Of a stretch of 64,000 nt of DNA, positions 1 to 10,775 are shown piece by piece; position 1 is the first letter of the stretch; every line of letters starts with the position of its first letter. The stretch lies in NCBI RefSeq assembly GCF_029871235.1, contig NZ_SSOM01000042.1, positions 34,967 to 98,966 of the forward strand. The letters are read 5' to 3'. The notes under the pieces were generated by a model. That model worked only from the letters and a program-made list of their open reading frames with translations. It was not told the origin of the DNA and searched no databases. Made by a program: the position numbers and the translations under genes. The stretch is from Pseudomonas sp. BN411 (GTDB lineage: Bacteria > Pseudomonadota > Gammaproteobacteria > Pseudomonadales > Pseudomonadaceae).

Positions 1-833
1 AACTGCGTGCAGCCGTCGCCCGTGCACGCAGCGAAGGCAAACGCGTCGGCTTCGTGCCCACCATGGGCAACCTCCACTCCGGGCACGTCGCCCTGGTGGA
101 GAAGGCCAGCCAGCGCGCCGATTTCGTGGTCGCCAGCATCTTCGTCAACCCGCTGCAGTTCGGGCCCAGCGAAGACCTGGCCACTTACCCGCGCACCCTG
201 GTGGCCGACCAGGAGAAGCTGGTAGCCGCCGGCTGCCACCTCCTGTTCCACCCGGACGTGGAAGAAATGTACCCGGACGGCATGAACGGCCAGACCCGCG
301 TCAACGTCCCGCTGGTTTCCGAAGGTCTCTGCGGCGGCAGCCGCCCGGGCCATTTCGAAGGCGTGGCCACCGTGGTCAGCAAGCTGTTCAACATGGTCCA
401 GCCCGACCTCGCGGTGTTCGGCGAGAAGGATTTCCAGCAGCTGGCGGTCATCCGCAAGCTGGTGCGCGACCTGAACATGCCGATCCAGGTCATGGGCGAG
501 CCCACGGTTCGCGCCGAAGATGGCCTGGCCCTGTCGTCGCGCAATGGTTACCTGGACGACGCCCAGCGTGCCGCCGCTCCCGCTCTGTACCGCACCCTGC
601 AGCAGATGGCCTCTGCCATCCGTGCAGGCCGTCGTGACTTCACCACGCTGGAACAGGAAGGCCAGGCCGAACTGGCCAAGGCCGGCTTCCGCCCGGACTA
701 CCTGGAAGTCCGCGAAGCGCTGAATCTGCGCCCCGCAGGCGACAAGGACCAGCAGCTGGTGATCCTGGGTGCCGCCTTCATGGGCAACACCCGCCTGATC
801 GACAACCTTGCCTTCAACCTCGAAGCGCACTGA
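1..833 (+). CDS. panC: Pantothenate synthetase, 5'-truncated by window edge
   Basis: Joins pantoate and beta-alanine with ATP to make pantothenate, the last step of vitamin B5 synthesis, in the cytosol. The reading frame is open from base 3; about nine N-terminal residues lie before the window. Visible motifs are the nucleotide-binding MGNLHSGH (HIGH-like) near the start, GEKDFQQL, and the KMSKS-equivalent LSSRN. Family length is about 283 residues and 276 remain here. panD follows 80 bp downstream on the same strand and supplies beta-alanine, so the two act in one pathway. The GTG at 54 and ATG at 63 are internal codons, not starts. Confidence 0.97.
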   Translation, partial: LRAAVARARSEGKRVGFVPTMGNLHSGHVALVEKASQRADFVVASIFVNPLQFGPSEDLATYPRTLVADQEKLVAAGCHLLFHPDVEEMYPDGMNGQTRVNVPLVSEGLCGGSRPGHFEGVATVVSKLFNMVQPDLAVFGEKDFQQLAVIRKLVRDLNMPIQVMGEPTVRAEDGLALSSRNGYLDDAQRAAAPALYRTLQQMASAIRAGRRDFTTLEQEGQAELAKAGFRPDYLEVREALNLRPAGDKDQQLVILGAAFMGNTRLIDNLAFNLEAH

Positions 834-853
834 TCAACGCCCGTCGCAGCCTT

Positions 854-871
854 GAACCCCCTCGGGGGTTC
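854..871 (+). terminator. Short GC hairpin between panC and panD
   Basis: A perfect short dyad (GAACCCC...GGGGTTC) sits between the panC stop and panD. There is no T-run after it, so it is more likely an mRNA-stability or partial termination element than a full intrinsic terminator. Confidence 0.35.
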
Positions 872-913
872 GGGCAAACTCTGCCGCCGCCCGCATCCTG
901 ACGAGGAAAAGCC

Positions 914-1294
914 ATGCACGCCATCATGCTCAAGGCCAAACTGCACCGCGCCGAAGTCACCCACGCCGTGCTCGACTACGAAGGCTCCTGCGCCATCGAT
1001 GGTGATTGGCTCGACCTCGCCGGTATCCGCGAGTACGAACAGATCCAGATCTACAACGTCGACAATGGCGAACGTTTCACCACCTACGCCATCCGCGCCG
1101 AGAACGGCTCGCGGATGATCTCGGTGAACGGCGCCGCGGCGCACAAGGCCAAGGTGGGTGATCGCGTGATCATCTGCGCTTACGCTCACTACAGCGAAGC
1201 GGAACTCGCCAATTTCAAACCGCGTATGCTGTACATGGCTCCGGGCAACGAACTCAGCCACACCAGCAACGCGATTCCGGTACAGGTCGCCTGA
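914..1294 (+). CDS. panD: Aspartate 1-decarboxylase proenzyme
   Basis: Decarboxylates L-aspartate to beta-alanine for pantothenate synthesis. The 126-residue product has the usual length. The self-cleavage site is Gly24-Ser25 within YEGSC; Ser25 becomes the pyruvoyl cofactor after autoprocessing. Conserved [10 protein letters not shown] and NGAAAH blocks are present. The ATG at 914 is preceded by GAGGAAAAG. An in-frame ATG at codon 5 is a less likely start. It follows panC in the same direction and is closed by an intrinsic terminator. Confidence 0.97.
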   Translation: MHAIMLKAKLHRAEVTHAVLDYEGSCAIDGDWLDLAGIREYEQIQIYNVDNGERFTTYAIRAENGSRMISVNGAAAHKAKVGDRVIICAYAHYSEAELANFKPRMLYMAPGNELSHTSNAIPVQVA

Positions 1295-1316
1295 GACCGG
1301 AATGCAGCATGACCCG

Positions 1317-1341
1317 AAGCCCGGACCTTTCCGGGCTTTTT
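1317..1341 (+). terminator. Intrinsic terminator after panD
   Basis: Perfect 9-bp stem AAGCCCGGA / TCCGGGCTT with a CCTT loop, followed by TTT. It separates the pan genes from pgi. Confidence 0.8.
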
Positions 1342-1364
1342 CATAAGTCGCACACAGGTACGCC

Positions 1365-3029
1365 ATGGACCACCACCTGACGCCGCTCGATGTCACCCAA
1401 CTGCCCACCTGGAAGGAGCTCCACCAGCATCGCCAGGACCTTGCCGGCTTCAGCCTGCGCCAGGCGTTCGCCGAAGATTCCGAGCGTTTCAAGCAGTTCA
1501 GCCACAGCGCCTGCGGCCTGCTGCTGGACTTCTCGAAGAACCTGGTCCGTGCCGACACCCTGGACCTCCTGGTCAAGCTGGCGGAAGAAGCCCAGCTCGG
1601 CGATGCCATCAAGGCCATGTTCCGGGGTGACGTGATCAACGCATCCGAGGGCCGTCCGGTGCTGCACACCGCATTGCGCCGTCCCATCGGCGACAAGGTG
1701 CGGGTAGAGGGCGTCGACGTGATGCCCGAGGTGCACCGCGTGCTGCACCAGATGACCGAGCTGGTGGGCTATGTACACAACGGCCTGTGGCGCGGCTACA
1801 CGGAAAAACCCATCACAGACGTCGTAAACATCGGCATCGGCGGCTCCTTCCTCGGCCCGCAGTTGGTCTCCGAAGCGCTGCTGCCCTTCGCCCAGAAAGG
1901 CGTGCGCTGCCATTACCTGGCGAACATCGACGGCAGCGAATTCCGCGAACTGGCTTGCCGCCTGAACGCCGAAACCACCCTGTTCATCGTCTCCAGCAAG
2001 TCCTTCGGCACCCTGGAAACCCTGAAGAACGCCCAGGCCGCTCGCGCCTGGTACCTGGCCCAGGGCGGCAGCGAGGAAGAGCTGTACCGGCACTTCATCG
2101 CTGTTTCCAGCAACAAGGAAGCGGCGGTGGCCTTCGGCATCCGCGAGGAAAACATCTTCCCCATGTGGGACTGGGTCGGCGGGCGCTACTCCCTCTGGTC
2201 CGCCATCGGCCTGCCGATCGCCATGTCCATCGGCATCTCCAACTTCAAGGAGCTGCTGTCCGGCGCGTACAGCATGGACCAGCACTTCCAGAGCACGCCG
2301 TTCGACCGCAACATTCCGGTGATCCTCGGCCTGCTCGGCGTCTGGTACGGCGATTTCTGGGGTGCGCGCAGCCACGCGATCCTGCCCTACGACTACTACC
2401 TGCGTAACTTCACCGATCACCTGCAGCAGCTGGACATGGAGTCCAACGGCAAGAGCGTGCGCCAGGACGGCACTCCGGTTACCGCCGGCACCGGCCCAGT
2501 GATCTGGGGCGGCGTCGGCTGCAACGGCCAGCATGCCTACCACCAGTTGCTGCACCAGGGCACCCAGCTGATTCCGGCGGACTTCATCGTCCCCGTCTCC
2601 AGCTACAACCCGGTGGCCGACCACCATCAGTGGCTGTTCGCCAACTGCCTGTCCCAGAGCCAGGCGCTGATGCTCGGCAAGTCCCGCGAGGAGGCCGAGG
2701 CCGAACTGCGCGCCAAGGGCCTGCCGGAAGAAGAAGTGCAGCGTCTCGCGCCGCACAAGGTGGTGCCTGGCAACCGTCCGAGCAACACCCTGGTGATGGA
2801 ACGCATTAGCCCGCGCCGCCTGGGCGCACTGATCGCCATGTACGAACACAAGGTCTACGTGCAGAGCGTGCTCTGGGGCGTCAACGCCTTCGACCAGTGG
2901 GGCGTGGAACTGGGCAAGGAACTGGGCAAGACCGTCTATTCGCGCCTGACCGGCCAGGACGAAGCCCAGGCCGAGGATGGTTCGACCCAGGGCCTGATCG
3001 ACTTCTTCCGCGCGCGTCACCGCGGTTGA
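1365..3029 (+). CDS. pgi: Glucose-6-phosphate isomerase
   Basis: Interconverts glucose 6-phosphate and fructose 6-phosphate. The 554-residue product has the expected length. Both family signatures are visible: [11 protein letters not shown], and the C-terminal [10 protein letters not shown] carrying the catalytic lysine. The [12 protein letters not shown] block with its active-site histidine and the ESNGKS loop are also intact. It is a single gene between two intergenic dyads. In Pseudomonas, which lacks phosphofructokinase, the enzyme mainly serves gluconeogenesis and recycling of sugar phosphate into the Entner-Doudoroff route (family knowledge). Confidence 0.97.
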   Translation: MDHHLTPLDVTQLPTWKELHQHRQDLAGFSLRQAFAEDSERFKQFSHSACGLLLDFSKNLVRADTLDLLVKLAEEAQLGDAIKAMFRGDVINASEGRPVLHTALRRPIGDKVRVEGVDVMPEVHRVLHQMTELVGYVHNGLWRGYTEKPITDVVNIGIGGSFLGPQLVSEALLPFAQKGVRCHYLANIDGSEFRELACRLNAETTLFIVSSKSFGTLETLKNAQAARAWYLAQGGSEEELYRHFIAVSSNKEAAVAFGIREENIFPMWDWVGGRYSLWSAIGLPIAMSIGISNFKELLSGAYSMDQHFQSTPFDRNIPVILGLLGVWYGDFWGARSHAILPYDYYLRNFTDHLQQLDMESNGKSVRQDGTPVTAGTGPVIWGGVGCNGQHAYHQLLHQGTQLIPADFIVPVSSYNPVADHHQWLFANCLSQSQALMLGKSREEAEAELRAKGLPEEEVQRLAPHKVVPGNRPSNTLVMERISPRRLGALIAMYEHKVYVQSVLWGVNAFDQWGVELGKELGKTVYSRLTGQDEAQAEDGSTQGLIDFFRARHRG

Positions 3030-3032
3030 TCC

Positions 3033-3126
3033 TGTGGGGGCGAATTCATTCGCAATGGGCGCGTAGCGCCCTGCAAATCTCCGAGCCGGACCTTCGGTCC
3101 GGTCAGCGAATGAATTCGCCCCCACA
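3033..3126. repeat. REP-like nested palindrome after pgi
   Basis: Perfect 21-bp inverted repeat (arms 3033-3053 and 3106-3126, beginning TGTGGGGGCGAATTCATTCG) enclosing a second hairpin at about 3086-3102 (CCGGACC TTC GGTCCGG). The arms match the common Pseudomonas intergenic palindrome class 'GGGGCGAATTCATTCGC'. It lies between converging genes and may help end transcription from both sides. Confidence 0.8.
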
Positions 3127-3148
3127 ACGCTCCCGCAACCTTTTGCCA

Positions 3149-4123
3149 CTACCGGCAGAACCGCTGCCGATACTCGCTCGGCGTTACCCCCAGCGCCTGA
3201 ATGAACGCCCGGCGCAGGTTGTATTCGCTACCGAATCCGCTGTTCTCCGCCGTACGCTTGAGTGACGGCGCGCCCTGCTCCAGCAATCGGCACGCCTCTT
3301 CCAGTCTCAATTGGAACAGCAGTTTCGCCGGCGTAACCCCCAGCTCCGCCTGGCAATGCCGGTGAAGCGTCCGCGGTGATACCGCCATCTCCGCCGCCAT
3401 CACCTCGATGCCCACTGCCTCGTGCAGGCGACCGCGCAACCACTGGACCAGCTTCTCCATCACGCTTCCAGGGGGTGCCTGCTGCGCCAGCAATTCGGCA
3501 CTGAACTGCCGCTGACCGCCGGGCCGGCGCAGGTACATCACCAGCCCCTTGGCCACCTGCAGCGATACCGCGCGGCCATGGTCTTCCTCCACCAGGCTCA
3601 GGCAAAGGTCCATGCCGGCTGTTACCCCGGCCGAGCTGTAGAAATGCCCATCGCGAACGAACAGCGCGTCTTCCTGCACCAACAACTTCGGGAACAGCCG
3701 CTTCAGCAGCATGGCGTACTTCCAGTGGGTCACCACCGGGCGGCCATCAAGCAATCCGGCCTGGGCCAGCAGGAAGGCCCCGGTGCACACCGAACCGCAG
3801 CGTGCCGTCCGGGCCACCGCGTCCTTGAGCCAGCGCGCCAGCACGCCCTGCGCCATCGCCCGTTGCACGCCATAGCCGCCCGCCACCAACAGGGTGCACC
3901 CGGCCAGGCTTTCCGGTTCTGGCAGGCCTTCGGTCATCAGCTCCAACCCGGTACTGGAACGCACCAGCCCACCGGCGACAGAAATGCCCTGCAAGACATA
4001 GGCGGGACCGACCTCCTTCGGCAGGTGGCCGCTGACAGAGGCGAACACTTCCGCCGGGCCCGTGGCATCCAGCAGTTGGAAATCGGGGAAGACCAGCAGC
4101 ATCACGCGATGGGGGTGTGGCAT
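3149..4123 (-). CDS. GlxA-family AraC-type transcriptional regulator
   Basis: A 324-residue two-domain regulator. Residues about 5-185 form a DJ-1/PfpI (class I glutamine amidotransferase-like) sensor domain with a nucleophile-elbow cysteine in VCTGAFLLAQAGLLDG. Residues about 220-320 are a double helix-turn-helix AraC domain (MAVSPRTLHRHCQAELG and the terminal GVTPSEYRQRF). Relatives control catabolism of carnitine, choline derivatives, arginine or similar compounds, but the ligand cannot be read here. It is divergent from a secreted DJ-1 gene 102 bp away, its likely target. No gene symbol is justified. Confidence 0.9.
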   Translation of the reverse strand: MPHPHRVMLLVFPDFQLLDATGPAEVFASVSGHLPKEVGPAYVLQGISVAGGLVRSSTGLELMTEGLPEPESLAGCTLLVAGGYGVQRAMAQGVLARWLKDAVARTARCGSVCTGAFLLAQAGLLDGRPVVTHWKYAMLLKRLFPKLLVQEDALFVRDGHFYSSAGVTAGMDLCLSLVEEDHGRAVSLQVAKGLVMYLRRPGGQRQFSAELLAQQAPPGSVMEKLVQWLRGRLHEAVGIEVMAAEMAVSPRTLHRHCQAELGVTPAKLLFQLRLEEACRLLEQGAPSLKRTAENSGFGSEYNLRRAFIQALGVTPSEYRQRFCR

Positions 4124-4167
4124 CGGGGAATACTCGAAAGCAGGATTGGCAGATATTCACTGATAGC

Positions 4168-4181
4168 TGTCATTTCTGACA
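4168..4181. promoter_or_regulatory. Candidate operator between divergent DJ-1 genes
   Basis: The dyad TGTCA-TTTC-TGACA lies in the 102-bp gap between the AraC-type regulator and the divergently transcribed DJ-1 gene. It is short, and assignment to the neighbouring regulator rests only on position. Confidence 0.3.
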
Positions 4182-4225
4182 TTCGCCTGCGCGCCAGACT
4201 GGAATCCCCACTTCGGAGAAGACCC

Positions 4226-5266
4226 ATGCGCGCGCTTCTGTTGGTCCTGACGCTTTACCTTCCCCTGCTCGCCCAGGCAGAAGCACTTGAGCGCTACCAG
4301 CCGCGTTTCGGTCGCGAACAGCCGCTGGTGGCCGTGGTCGGTGAGAACCGCATGACCGAACTGGTGGATTACCTGGTGCCCTTCGGCCTGCTCAGCCGTG
4401 CCGGGGTCGCCGAGGTGGTCGCCCTGTCCACCCGTGAGGGGCCGCTGCAGATGATGCCGGCGCTGAAGGTCGACGCCCAAGCCACCACCCGCGAGTTCGA
4501 GCAGCGTTATCCACAGGGCGCCGACTATCTGATCGTGCCCGCCGTGCACTACAGCGACGACCCCGTCCTCACCGCCTTCGTGGCCGGCCAGGCCTCCAAA
4601 GGCGCCACCATCGTCGGCATCTGCGACGGCGTGCTGGTCCTGGGCCACGCTGGCTTGCTCCACGGCCGCCAAGCCACCGGCCACTGGTATTCGAAATCAA
4701 TGCGCGAGACGGACTTTCCCGATACCCATTGGCAGGTCGATCGCCGCTACGTGGTGGACGGCAAGCTGGTGACCAGCTCGGGCGTCAGTGCCGCCGTGCC
4801 GGTATCCCTGGCGCTGGTGGAAGCCATCGCCGGCCCGCTGAAAGCCGAAGCCTTGGGCCGGGAGATCGGGCTGACGGACTGGTCTCCAGCGCACGACAGC
4901 CAGTCCTTCGCATTCGGTGCTGGCGGCTACCTGACGGCGGCAGGCAATTACCTTGCCTTCTGGCGCCACGAAACCCTCTCCCTGCCCCTGCAGCCGGGCC
5001 TGGACGAAGCGACCCTCGCCTTGCGCGTCGATGCCTGGGCTCGCAGCTTCCGAACCGAAGTGCTGGCCAGCGGCAACGGACCGGTCCGCAGTCGCCACGG
5101 CCTGACGCTGCTGCCAGGCGCCAAAACCGAAGAATTGCCGCCGCTCCCCGGCCGGGAGGCGTCACCCGGAAAAGTGCTGGACGAGGCCTTGGCCGGGATC
5201 GCCGCGCGCTATGGCGACGCCACTGCCGCTTTCGTCGCCGCCCAGCTCGAATATCCGCGCCACTGA
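4226..5266 (+). CDS. Secreted DJ-1/PfpI-family protein
   Basis: The 346-residue product starts with a signal peptide (about 18 residues, cleavage near AQA-EALER). It then carries a DJ-1/PfpI domain with a nucleophile-elbow cysteine in VGICDGVLVLGHAGLLHGR and the downstream SSGVSAAVP block also found in GlxA sensors. A C-terminal segment of about 120 residues is not recognised. The start at 4226 is chosen over an open frame extending upstream because it has a GGAGAA ribosome site and a clean signal peptide. Divergent from a regulator with the same fold. Function unknown; a periplasmic amidase or binding role is possible. Confidence 0.85.
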   Translation: MRALLLVLTLYLPLLAQAEALERYQPRFGREQPLVAVVGENRMTELVDYLVPFGLLSRAGVAEVVALSTREGPLQMMPALKVDAQATTREFEQRYPQGADYLIVPAVHYSDDPVLTAFVAGQASKGATIVGICDGVLVLGHAGLLHGRQATGHWYSKSMRETDFPDTHWQVDRRYVVDGKLVTSSGVSAAVPVSLALVEAIAGPLKAEALGREIGLTDWSPAHDSQSFAFGAGGYLTAAGNYLAFWRHETLSLPLQPGLDEATLALRVDAWARSFRTEVLASGNGPVRSRHGLTLLPGAKTEELPPLPGREASPGKVLDEALAGIAARYGDATAAFVAAQLEYPRH

Positions 5267-5375
5267 ACGATCCGACGGGCCTGGGGCTCAAAACTCCATG
5301 GTCAACCCTTGAACCCTGCGATGGCTTGGATGCACCCTTGTGGGTATCTCGGCTAGACAACAACAAGGACCCGCC

Positions 5376-7313
<1,938 letters not shown>

Positions 7314-7324
7314 CACCTGCCAAG

Positions 7325-7356
7325 GCGGCAGCCCTCGCTGGGGGCTGTCGCTTTTC
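7325..7356 (+). terminator. Intrinsic terminator after acsA
   Basis: Stem GCGGCAGCCC / GGGCTGTCGC with one G-T pair, followed by TTTTCC. Confidence 0.7.
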
Positions 7357-7375
7357 CTTTGGAATCGCCCTCCCC

Positions 7376-8251
7376 ATGGAATTCATCCGCCGCCGTATCG
7401 AAAGCCAGATCATCGGCCTGACTGGCCTCGCCCTCGGCCAACTCGACTTCGAGAACCCCAAGGGTGACCCCGGCCTGTTCGGCCCGGACTCGGTGACCTG
7501 GAAGGTCCACGGCGACTTCACCACGATGATGATCGGCGGCATCAGCGCCCTGCTCCTGCAGATGCTGCATCCCCTGGCGCTCTCGGGCGTCTGGGACCAC
7601 TCCAATTTCCGCGCGGACATGCTCGGCCGTCTGCGTCGCACCGGCCAGTTCATTTCCGGCACCACCTACGGCACCCGCAAGGACGCCGACTGGCTGATCG
7701 ACAAGGTGCGCAGCATCCACCTGCAGGTAGCCGGCACCGCCCCCGACGGGCGCCCTTACGCGGCCAGCGATCCCGCGCTGCTTACCTGGGTGCACGTGGC
7801 CGAGGTCAGCTGCTTCCTCAAGTCCCACCTGCGTTATCTCAACCCGCACTTGAGCGGTGAAGACCAGGATCGCTACTACGCCGAGATCGCCCTGGTCGCC
7901 GAACGGCTCGGCGCGAGCAATGTGCCAAAGTCCCGCCAGGAGGTGGCGGACTACCTGGAAGCCATGCGCCCACAGCTGTTCTGCGACGAACGCAGCCTGG
8001 AAGTGGTGCGCGTCCTTCTCGCCGCACCGGCACCCAGCGCTGCAGCCAAACCCTTCGGCATCCTGATGATGCAGGCCGGCATCGACCTGATGCCGGAGTG
8101 GGCCAGCGCCATGATCGGCCTGCACCAGCGCCCCTGGCAGCGCCGCGTGGTGCGGGATCTGGTCTGGCGCGTGGCGCCGCTGCTGCGCTGGGCCATGCGC
8201 AATGGCGCCGTGCATCGTGCGCGCCGTCGCATGGGGCTGCCCCCCCGTTGA
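7376..8251 (+). CDS. MpaB/DUF2236 family oxygenase-like protein
   Basis: A 291-residue, mostly helical protein of the MpaB / latex-clearing-protein-like family (DUF2236), recognised from its N-terminal core: a GDFTTMMIGGISALLLQMLHP block, GRLRRTGQFISGTTYGT, then VRSIHLQVAGTAPDGRPYAASDP and LLTWVHVAEVSCFL. Family members are haem-binding oxygenases or uncharacterised. The substrate here is unknown and the haem-ligand histidines (HP, HV) are only likely. The ATG at 7376 has no strong ribosome site. It lies between acsA and a thiolase, consistent with but not proving a lipid or short-chain acid role. Confidence 0.8.
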   Translation: MEFIRRRIESQIIGLTGLALGQLDFENPKGDPGLFGPDSVTWKVHGDFTTMMIGGISALLLQMLHPLALSGVWDHSNFRADMLGRLRRTGQFISGTTYGTRKDADWLIDKVRSIHLQVAGTAPDGRPYAASDPALLTWVHVAEVSCFLKSHLRYLNPHLSGEDQDRYYAEIALVAERLGASNVPKSRQEVADYLEAMRPQLFCDERSLEVVRVLLAAPAPSAAAKPFGILMMQAGIDLMPEWASAMIGLHQRPWQRRVVRDLVWRVAPLLRWAMRNGAVHRARRRMGLPPR

Positions 8252-8338
8252 GAGTGTGGTCCGGTCAAACACCCTGTGCGACGATCACCGCTTGCCCGGT
8301 CATTGCCTGACCCATTTCACAGCCGTGAGGACAGATCC

Positions 8339-9517
8339 ATGCAAGACGTCGTAATAGTCGCCGCTACCCGCACTGCCATCGGCAGCTTCCAGGGCTCCCT
8401 GTCGAACATTCCCGCCCCGGAACTGGGCGCTGCGGTGATTCGCCAGCTGTTGGCCCAGACCGGCCTCAAGGACGAGCAGGTGGATGAAGTGATCCTCGGC
8501 CAGGTACTCACCGCTGGCAGTGGCCAGAACCCGGCGCGCCAGGCCGCCATCCTCGCCGGCCTGCCCCACGCGGTACCGGCCATGACGCTGAACAAGGTCT
8601 GCGGCTCCGGCCTCAAGGCACTGCACCTGGCGGCCCAGGCCATCCGCTGCGGCGATGCCGAGGTGATCATCGCTGGCGGCCAGGAGAACATGAGCCTGGC
8701 GCCCTACGTCATGCCCGGCGCGCGCACCGGCCTGCGCATGGGTCACGCGAAGCTGGTGGACAGCATGATCCAGGACGGCCTGTGGGATGCCTTCAACGAC
8801 TACCACATGGGCATCACCGCCGAGAACCTGGTGGAGAAGTACGGCCTGACCCGCGAGCAGCAGGACGCCTTTGCCGCTGCTTCCCAGCAGAAGGCCGTCG
8901 CCGCCATCGAAGGTGGCCGCTTCCAGAATGAGATCACCCCCATCCTGATTCCGCAGAAGAAGGGCGACCCCGTTGCCTTCGCCACCGACGAGCAGCCCCG
9001 TGCCGGCACCACCGCCGAAGCCCTGGCCAAGCTCAAGCCCGCCTTCAAGAAGGACGGCAGCGTCACCGCAGGCAACGCCTCCACCCTCAACGACGGCGCC
9101 GCCGCTGTACTGCTGATGAGCGCCGAGAAGGCCAAGTCCCTGGGCCTGCCGGTGCTGGCCCGCATCGCTGCTTATGCCAACGCTGGCGTCGATCCCGCGA
9201 TCATGGGCATCGGCCCGGTTTCAGCCACCCGCCGTTGCCTGGACAAAGCCGGCTGGAGCCTGGACGATCTCGACCTGATCGAAGCCAACGAAGCCTTCGC
9301 CGCCCAGGCTCTGTCGGTAGGCAAGGAGCTGGGCTGGGACGCCGCGAAGGTCAACGTCAACGGTGGCGCCATCGCCCTCGGCCATCCCATCGGTGCGTCC
9401 GGCTGCCGCGTGCTGGTGACCCTGCTCCACGAAATGATCAAGCGTGATGCGAAGAAGGGCCTGGCGACCCTCTGCATCGGCGGCGGCCAGGGCGTGGCGC
9501 TGGCCATCGAGCGCTAA
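8339..9517 (+). CDS. Acetyl-CoA C-acetyltransferase (thiolase II)
   Basis: Condenses two acetyl-CoA to acetoacetyl-CoA, or the reverse. The 392-residue length is typical of biosynthetic or AtoB/PhaA thiolases. Cys88 in [10 protein letters not shown] is the acyl-carrying nucleophile; [15 protein letters not shown] and [14 protein letters not shown] carry the catalytic histidine and cysteine. The start at 8339 is preceded by GTGAGGACAG. Whether its main job is short-chain fatty acid breakdown, ketone metabolism or polymer precursor supply cannot be told; no partner genes are adjacent. Confidence 0.93.
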   Translation: MQDVVIVAATRTAIGSFQGSLSNIPAPELGAAVIRQLLAQTGLKDEQVDEVILGQVLTAGSGQNPARQAAILAGLPHAVPAMTLNKVCGSGLKALHLAAQAIRCGDAEVIIAGGQENMSLAPYVMPGARTGLRMGHAKLVDSMIQDGLWDAFNDYHMGITAENLVEKYGLTREQQDAFAAASQQKAVAAIEGGRFQNEITPILIPQKKGDPVAFATDEQPRAGTTAEALAKLKPAFKKDGSVTAGNASTLNDGAAAVLLMSAEKAKSLGLPVLARIAAYANAGVDPAIMGIGPVSATRRCLDKAGWSLDDLDLIEANEAFAAQALSVGKELGWDAAKVNVNGGAIALGHPIGASGCRVLVTLLHEMIKRDAKKGLATLCIGGGQGVALAIER

Positions 9518-9526
9518 GCCGATTCT

Positions 9527-9614
9527 GTAGGTTGGACTGATCCCAGCGAAGCCCAACGCGATGATGCCGATTCAGGCCCTTTGTTGGGCTTCGCTTCGCT
9601 CTGCGCCAACCTAC
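9527..9614. repeat. Imperfect intergenic palindrome (GTAGGTTGG class)
   Basis: Outer arms GTAGGTTGG (9527-9535) and CCAACCTAC (9606-9614) are perfect. Inner arms AGCGAAGCCCAAC (9545-9557) and GTTGGGCTTCGCT (9583-9595) are also perfect. It resembles the 'gtaggttgg...gaagcccaac' mobile palindromes scattered in Pseudomonas genomes. Confidence 0.75.
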
Positions 9615-9664
9615 GGCAAAGCCGCTTTGTTAAACTGCGCGCCCCTTTTTGCGAGACGCCGCGC

Positions 9665-10684
9665 ATGTCCCCCGCTCTCCTCCAGGCGCTGCGCGCCGCC
9701 CTCGACGCCCGTCAGCCGCTGCTGACCGAACTCCATGCCCAGGGCACCGATTGCTATCGGCTGTTCCACGGCAGCCAGGAAGGCGCTCCCGGCCTGACCG
9801 TCGACCGCTACGGCGCGCAATTGATGGTGCAGAGCTTCCACCAGGCACTGGAGCGCGAGCCCCTGCTGGAACTGGCCGCTGCGGTGGACGAATTCCTCGG
9901 CGAGAAGCTGCTGCTGGTCTACAACGACCGCTCCCAGGGCAATTCGCGGGTCGATCGCCGCGACCCGGTCTACCAGGCCGAGCCCGCTGCCCTGGAGGAC
10001 CTGGTGGGCCATGAATGGGGCCTGAACTACCGGGTACGTGGCCGTCACCCCGGCCAGGATCCGCTGCTCTTCCTCGACCTGCGCAACACCCGTGGCTGGG
10101 TGAAGGCCAACAGTGCCGGCAAGTCGGTACTCAACCTCTTCGCCTATACCTGCGGCGTCGGTCTCTGTGCGGCGGCCGGCGGCGCCAGCGAGGTGTGGAA
10201 CCTGGACTTCGCCGAAGGCAACCTGGCGGTCGGCCGCGAGAACGGTGAGCTGAACCCGATGCTTGCGCCCATGCACTTCGTGCAATCCGACTACTTCCCG
10301 GCCATCCGCCAGTTCGCCGGCCTGCCCCTCGCCCGTCGCCACGGTCAGAAACTACCGAGCTACCCGCGCCTGGAACAGCGCCAGTTCGACCTGGTGTTCC
10401 TCGACCCGCCGGCCTGGGCCAAGAGCGCCTTCGGCACCGTGGACCTGCTGCGTGACTACCAGAGCCTGCTCAAGCCCGCGCTCATGGCGACCGCCGAAGG
10501 TGGCGTGCTGGTATGCAACAACAACCTCGCCAAGGTCGCGATGGAGGACTGGCGCGAGCAGGTGCTGCGTTGCGCCAGCAAGCTGGGCCGGCCGGTGCGC
10601 GAGTGGCAGCAGCTCGCGCCTGCCACCGACTTCCCCTCGCAGGACGGACGCCCACCGCTCAAGACCCTGATCCTGCAGCTCTGA
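9665..10684 (+). CDS. RlmI-like class I SAM-dependent methyltransferase
   Basis: The 339-residue protein has an N-terminal substrate-recognition part (about 1-130) and a Rossmann methyltransferase part: KSVLNLFAYTCGVGLCAAAGGA (SAM loop I), an acidic loop after VWNLDFAEGN, and the catalytic-type DPPAWAKS motif typical of the RlmI/RlmK/RlmL rRNA m5C/m2G/m7G group. The ATG at 9665 matches the start of family homology; the open frame upstream runs through an intergenic repeat. The exact rRNA target is not visible. Gap to the next gene is 91 bp. Confidence 0.8.
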   Translation: MSPALLQALRAALDARQPLLTELHAQGTDCYRLFHGSQEGAPGLTVDRYGAQLMVQSFHQALEREPLLELAAAVDEFLGEKLLLVYNDRSQGNSRVDRRDPVYQAEPAALEDLVGHEWGLNYRVRGRHPGQDPLLFLDLRNTRGWVKANSAGKSVLNLFAYTCGVGLCAAAGGASEVWNLDFAEGNLAVGRENGELNPMLAPMHFVQSDYFPAIRQFAGLPLARRHGQKLPSYPRLEQRQFDLVFLDPPAWAKSAFGTVDLLRDYQSLLKPALMATAEGGVLVCNNNLAKVAMEDWREQVLRCASKLGRPVREWQQLAPATDFPSQDGRPPLKTLILQL

Positions 10685-10775
10685 AAGCCGCGCAGCAACG
10701 AGATCCAGCCATCAGGCGGAACCCGAAGGCCGTGCCATAATCCAAGGCACTCTTTGCCGGGATAGTTGACGCCTC

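Noticed and set aside
3422..4225. N-terminal extension of the secreted DJ-1 protein by 268 residues
   Set aside because: It runs antisense through the AraC-type regulator; the ATG at 4226 has a ribosome site and begins a proper signal peptide.
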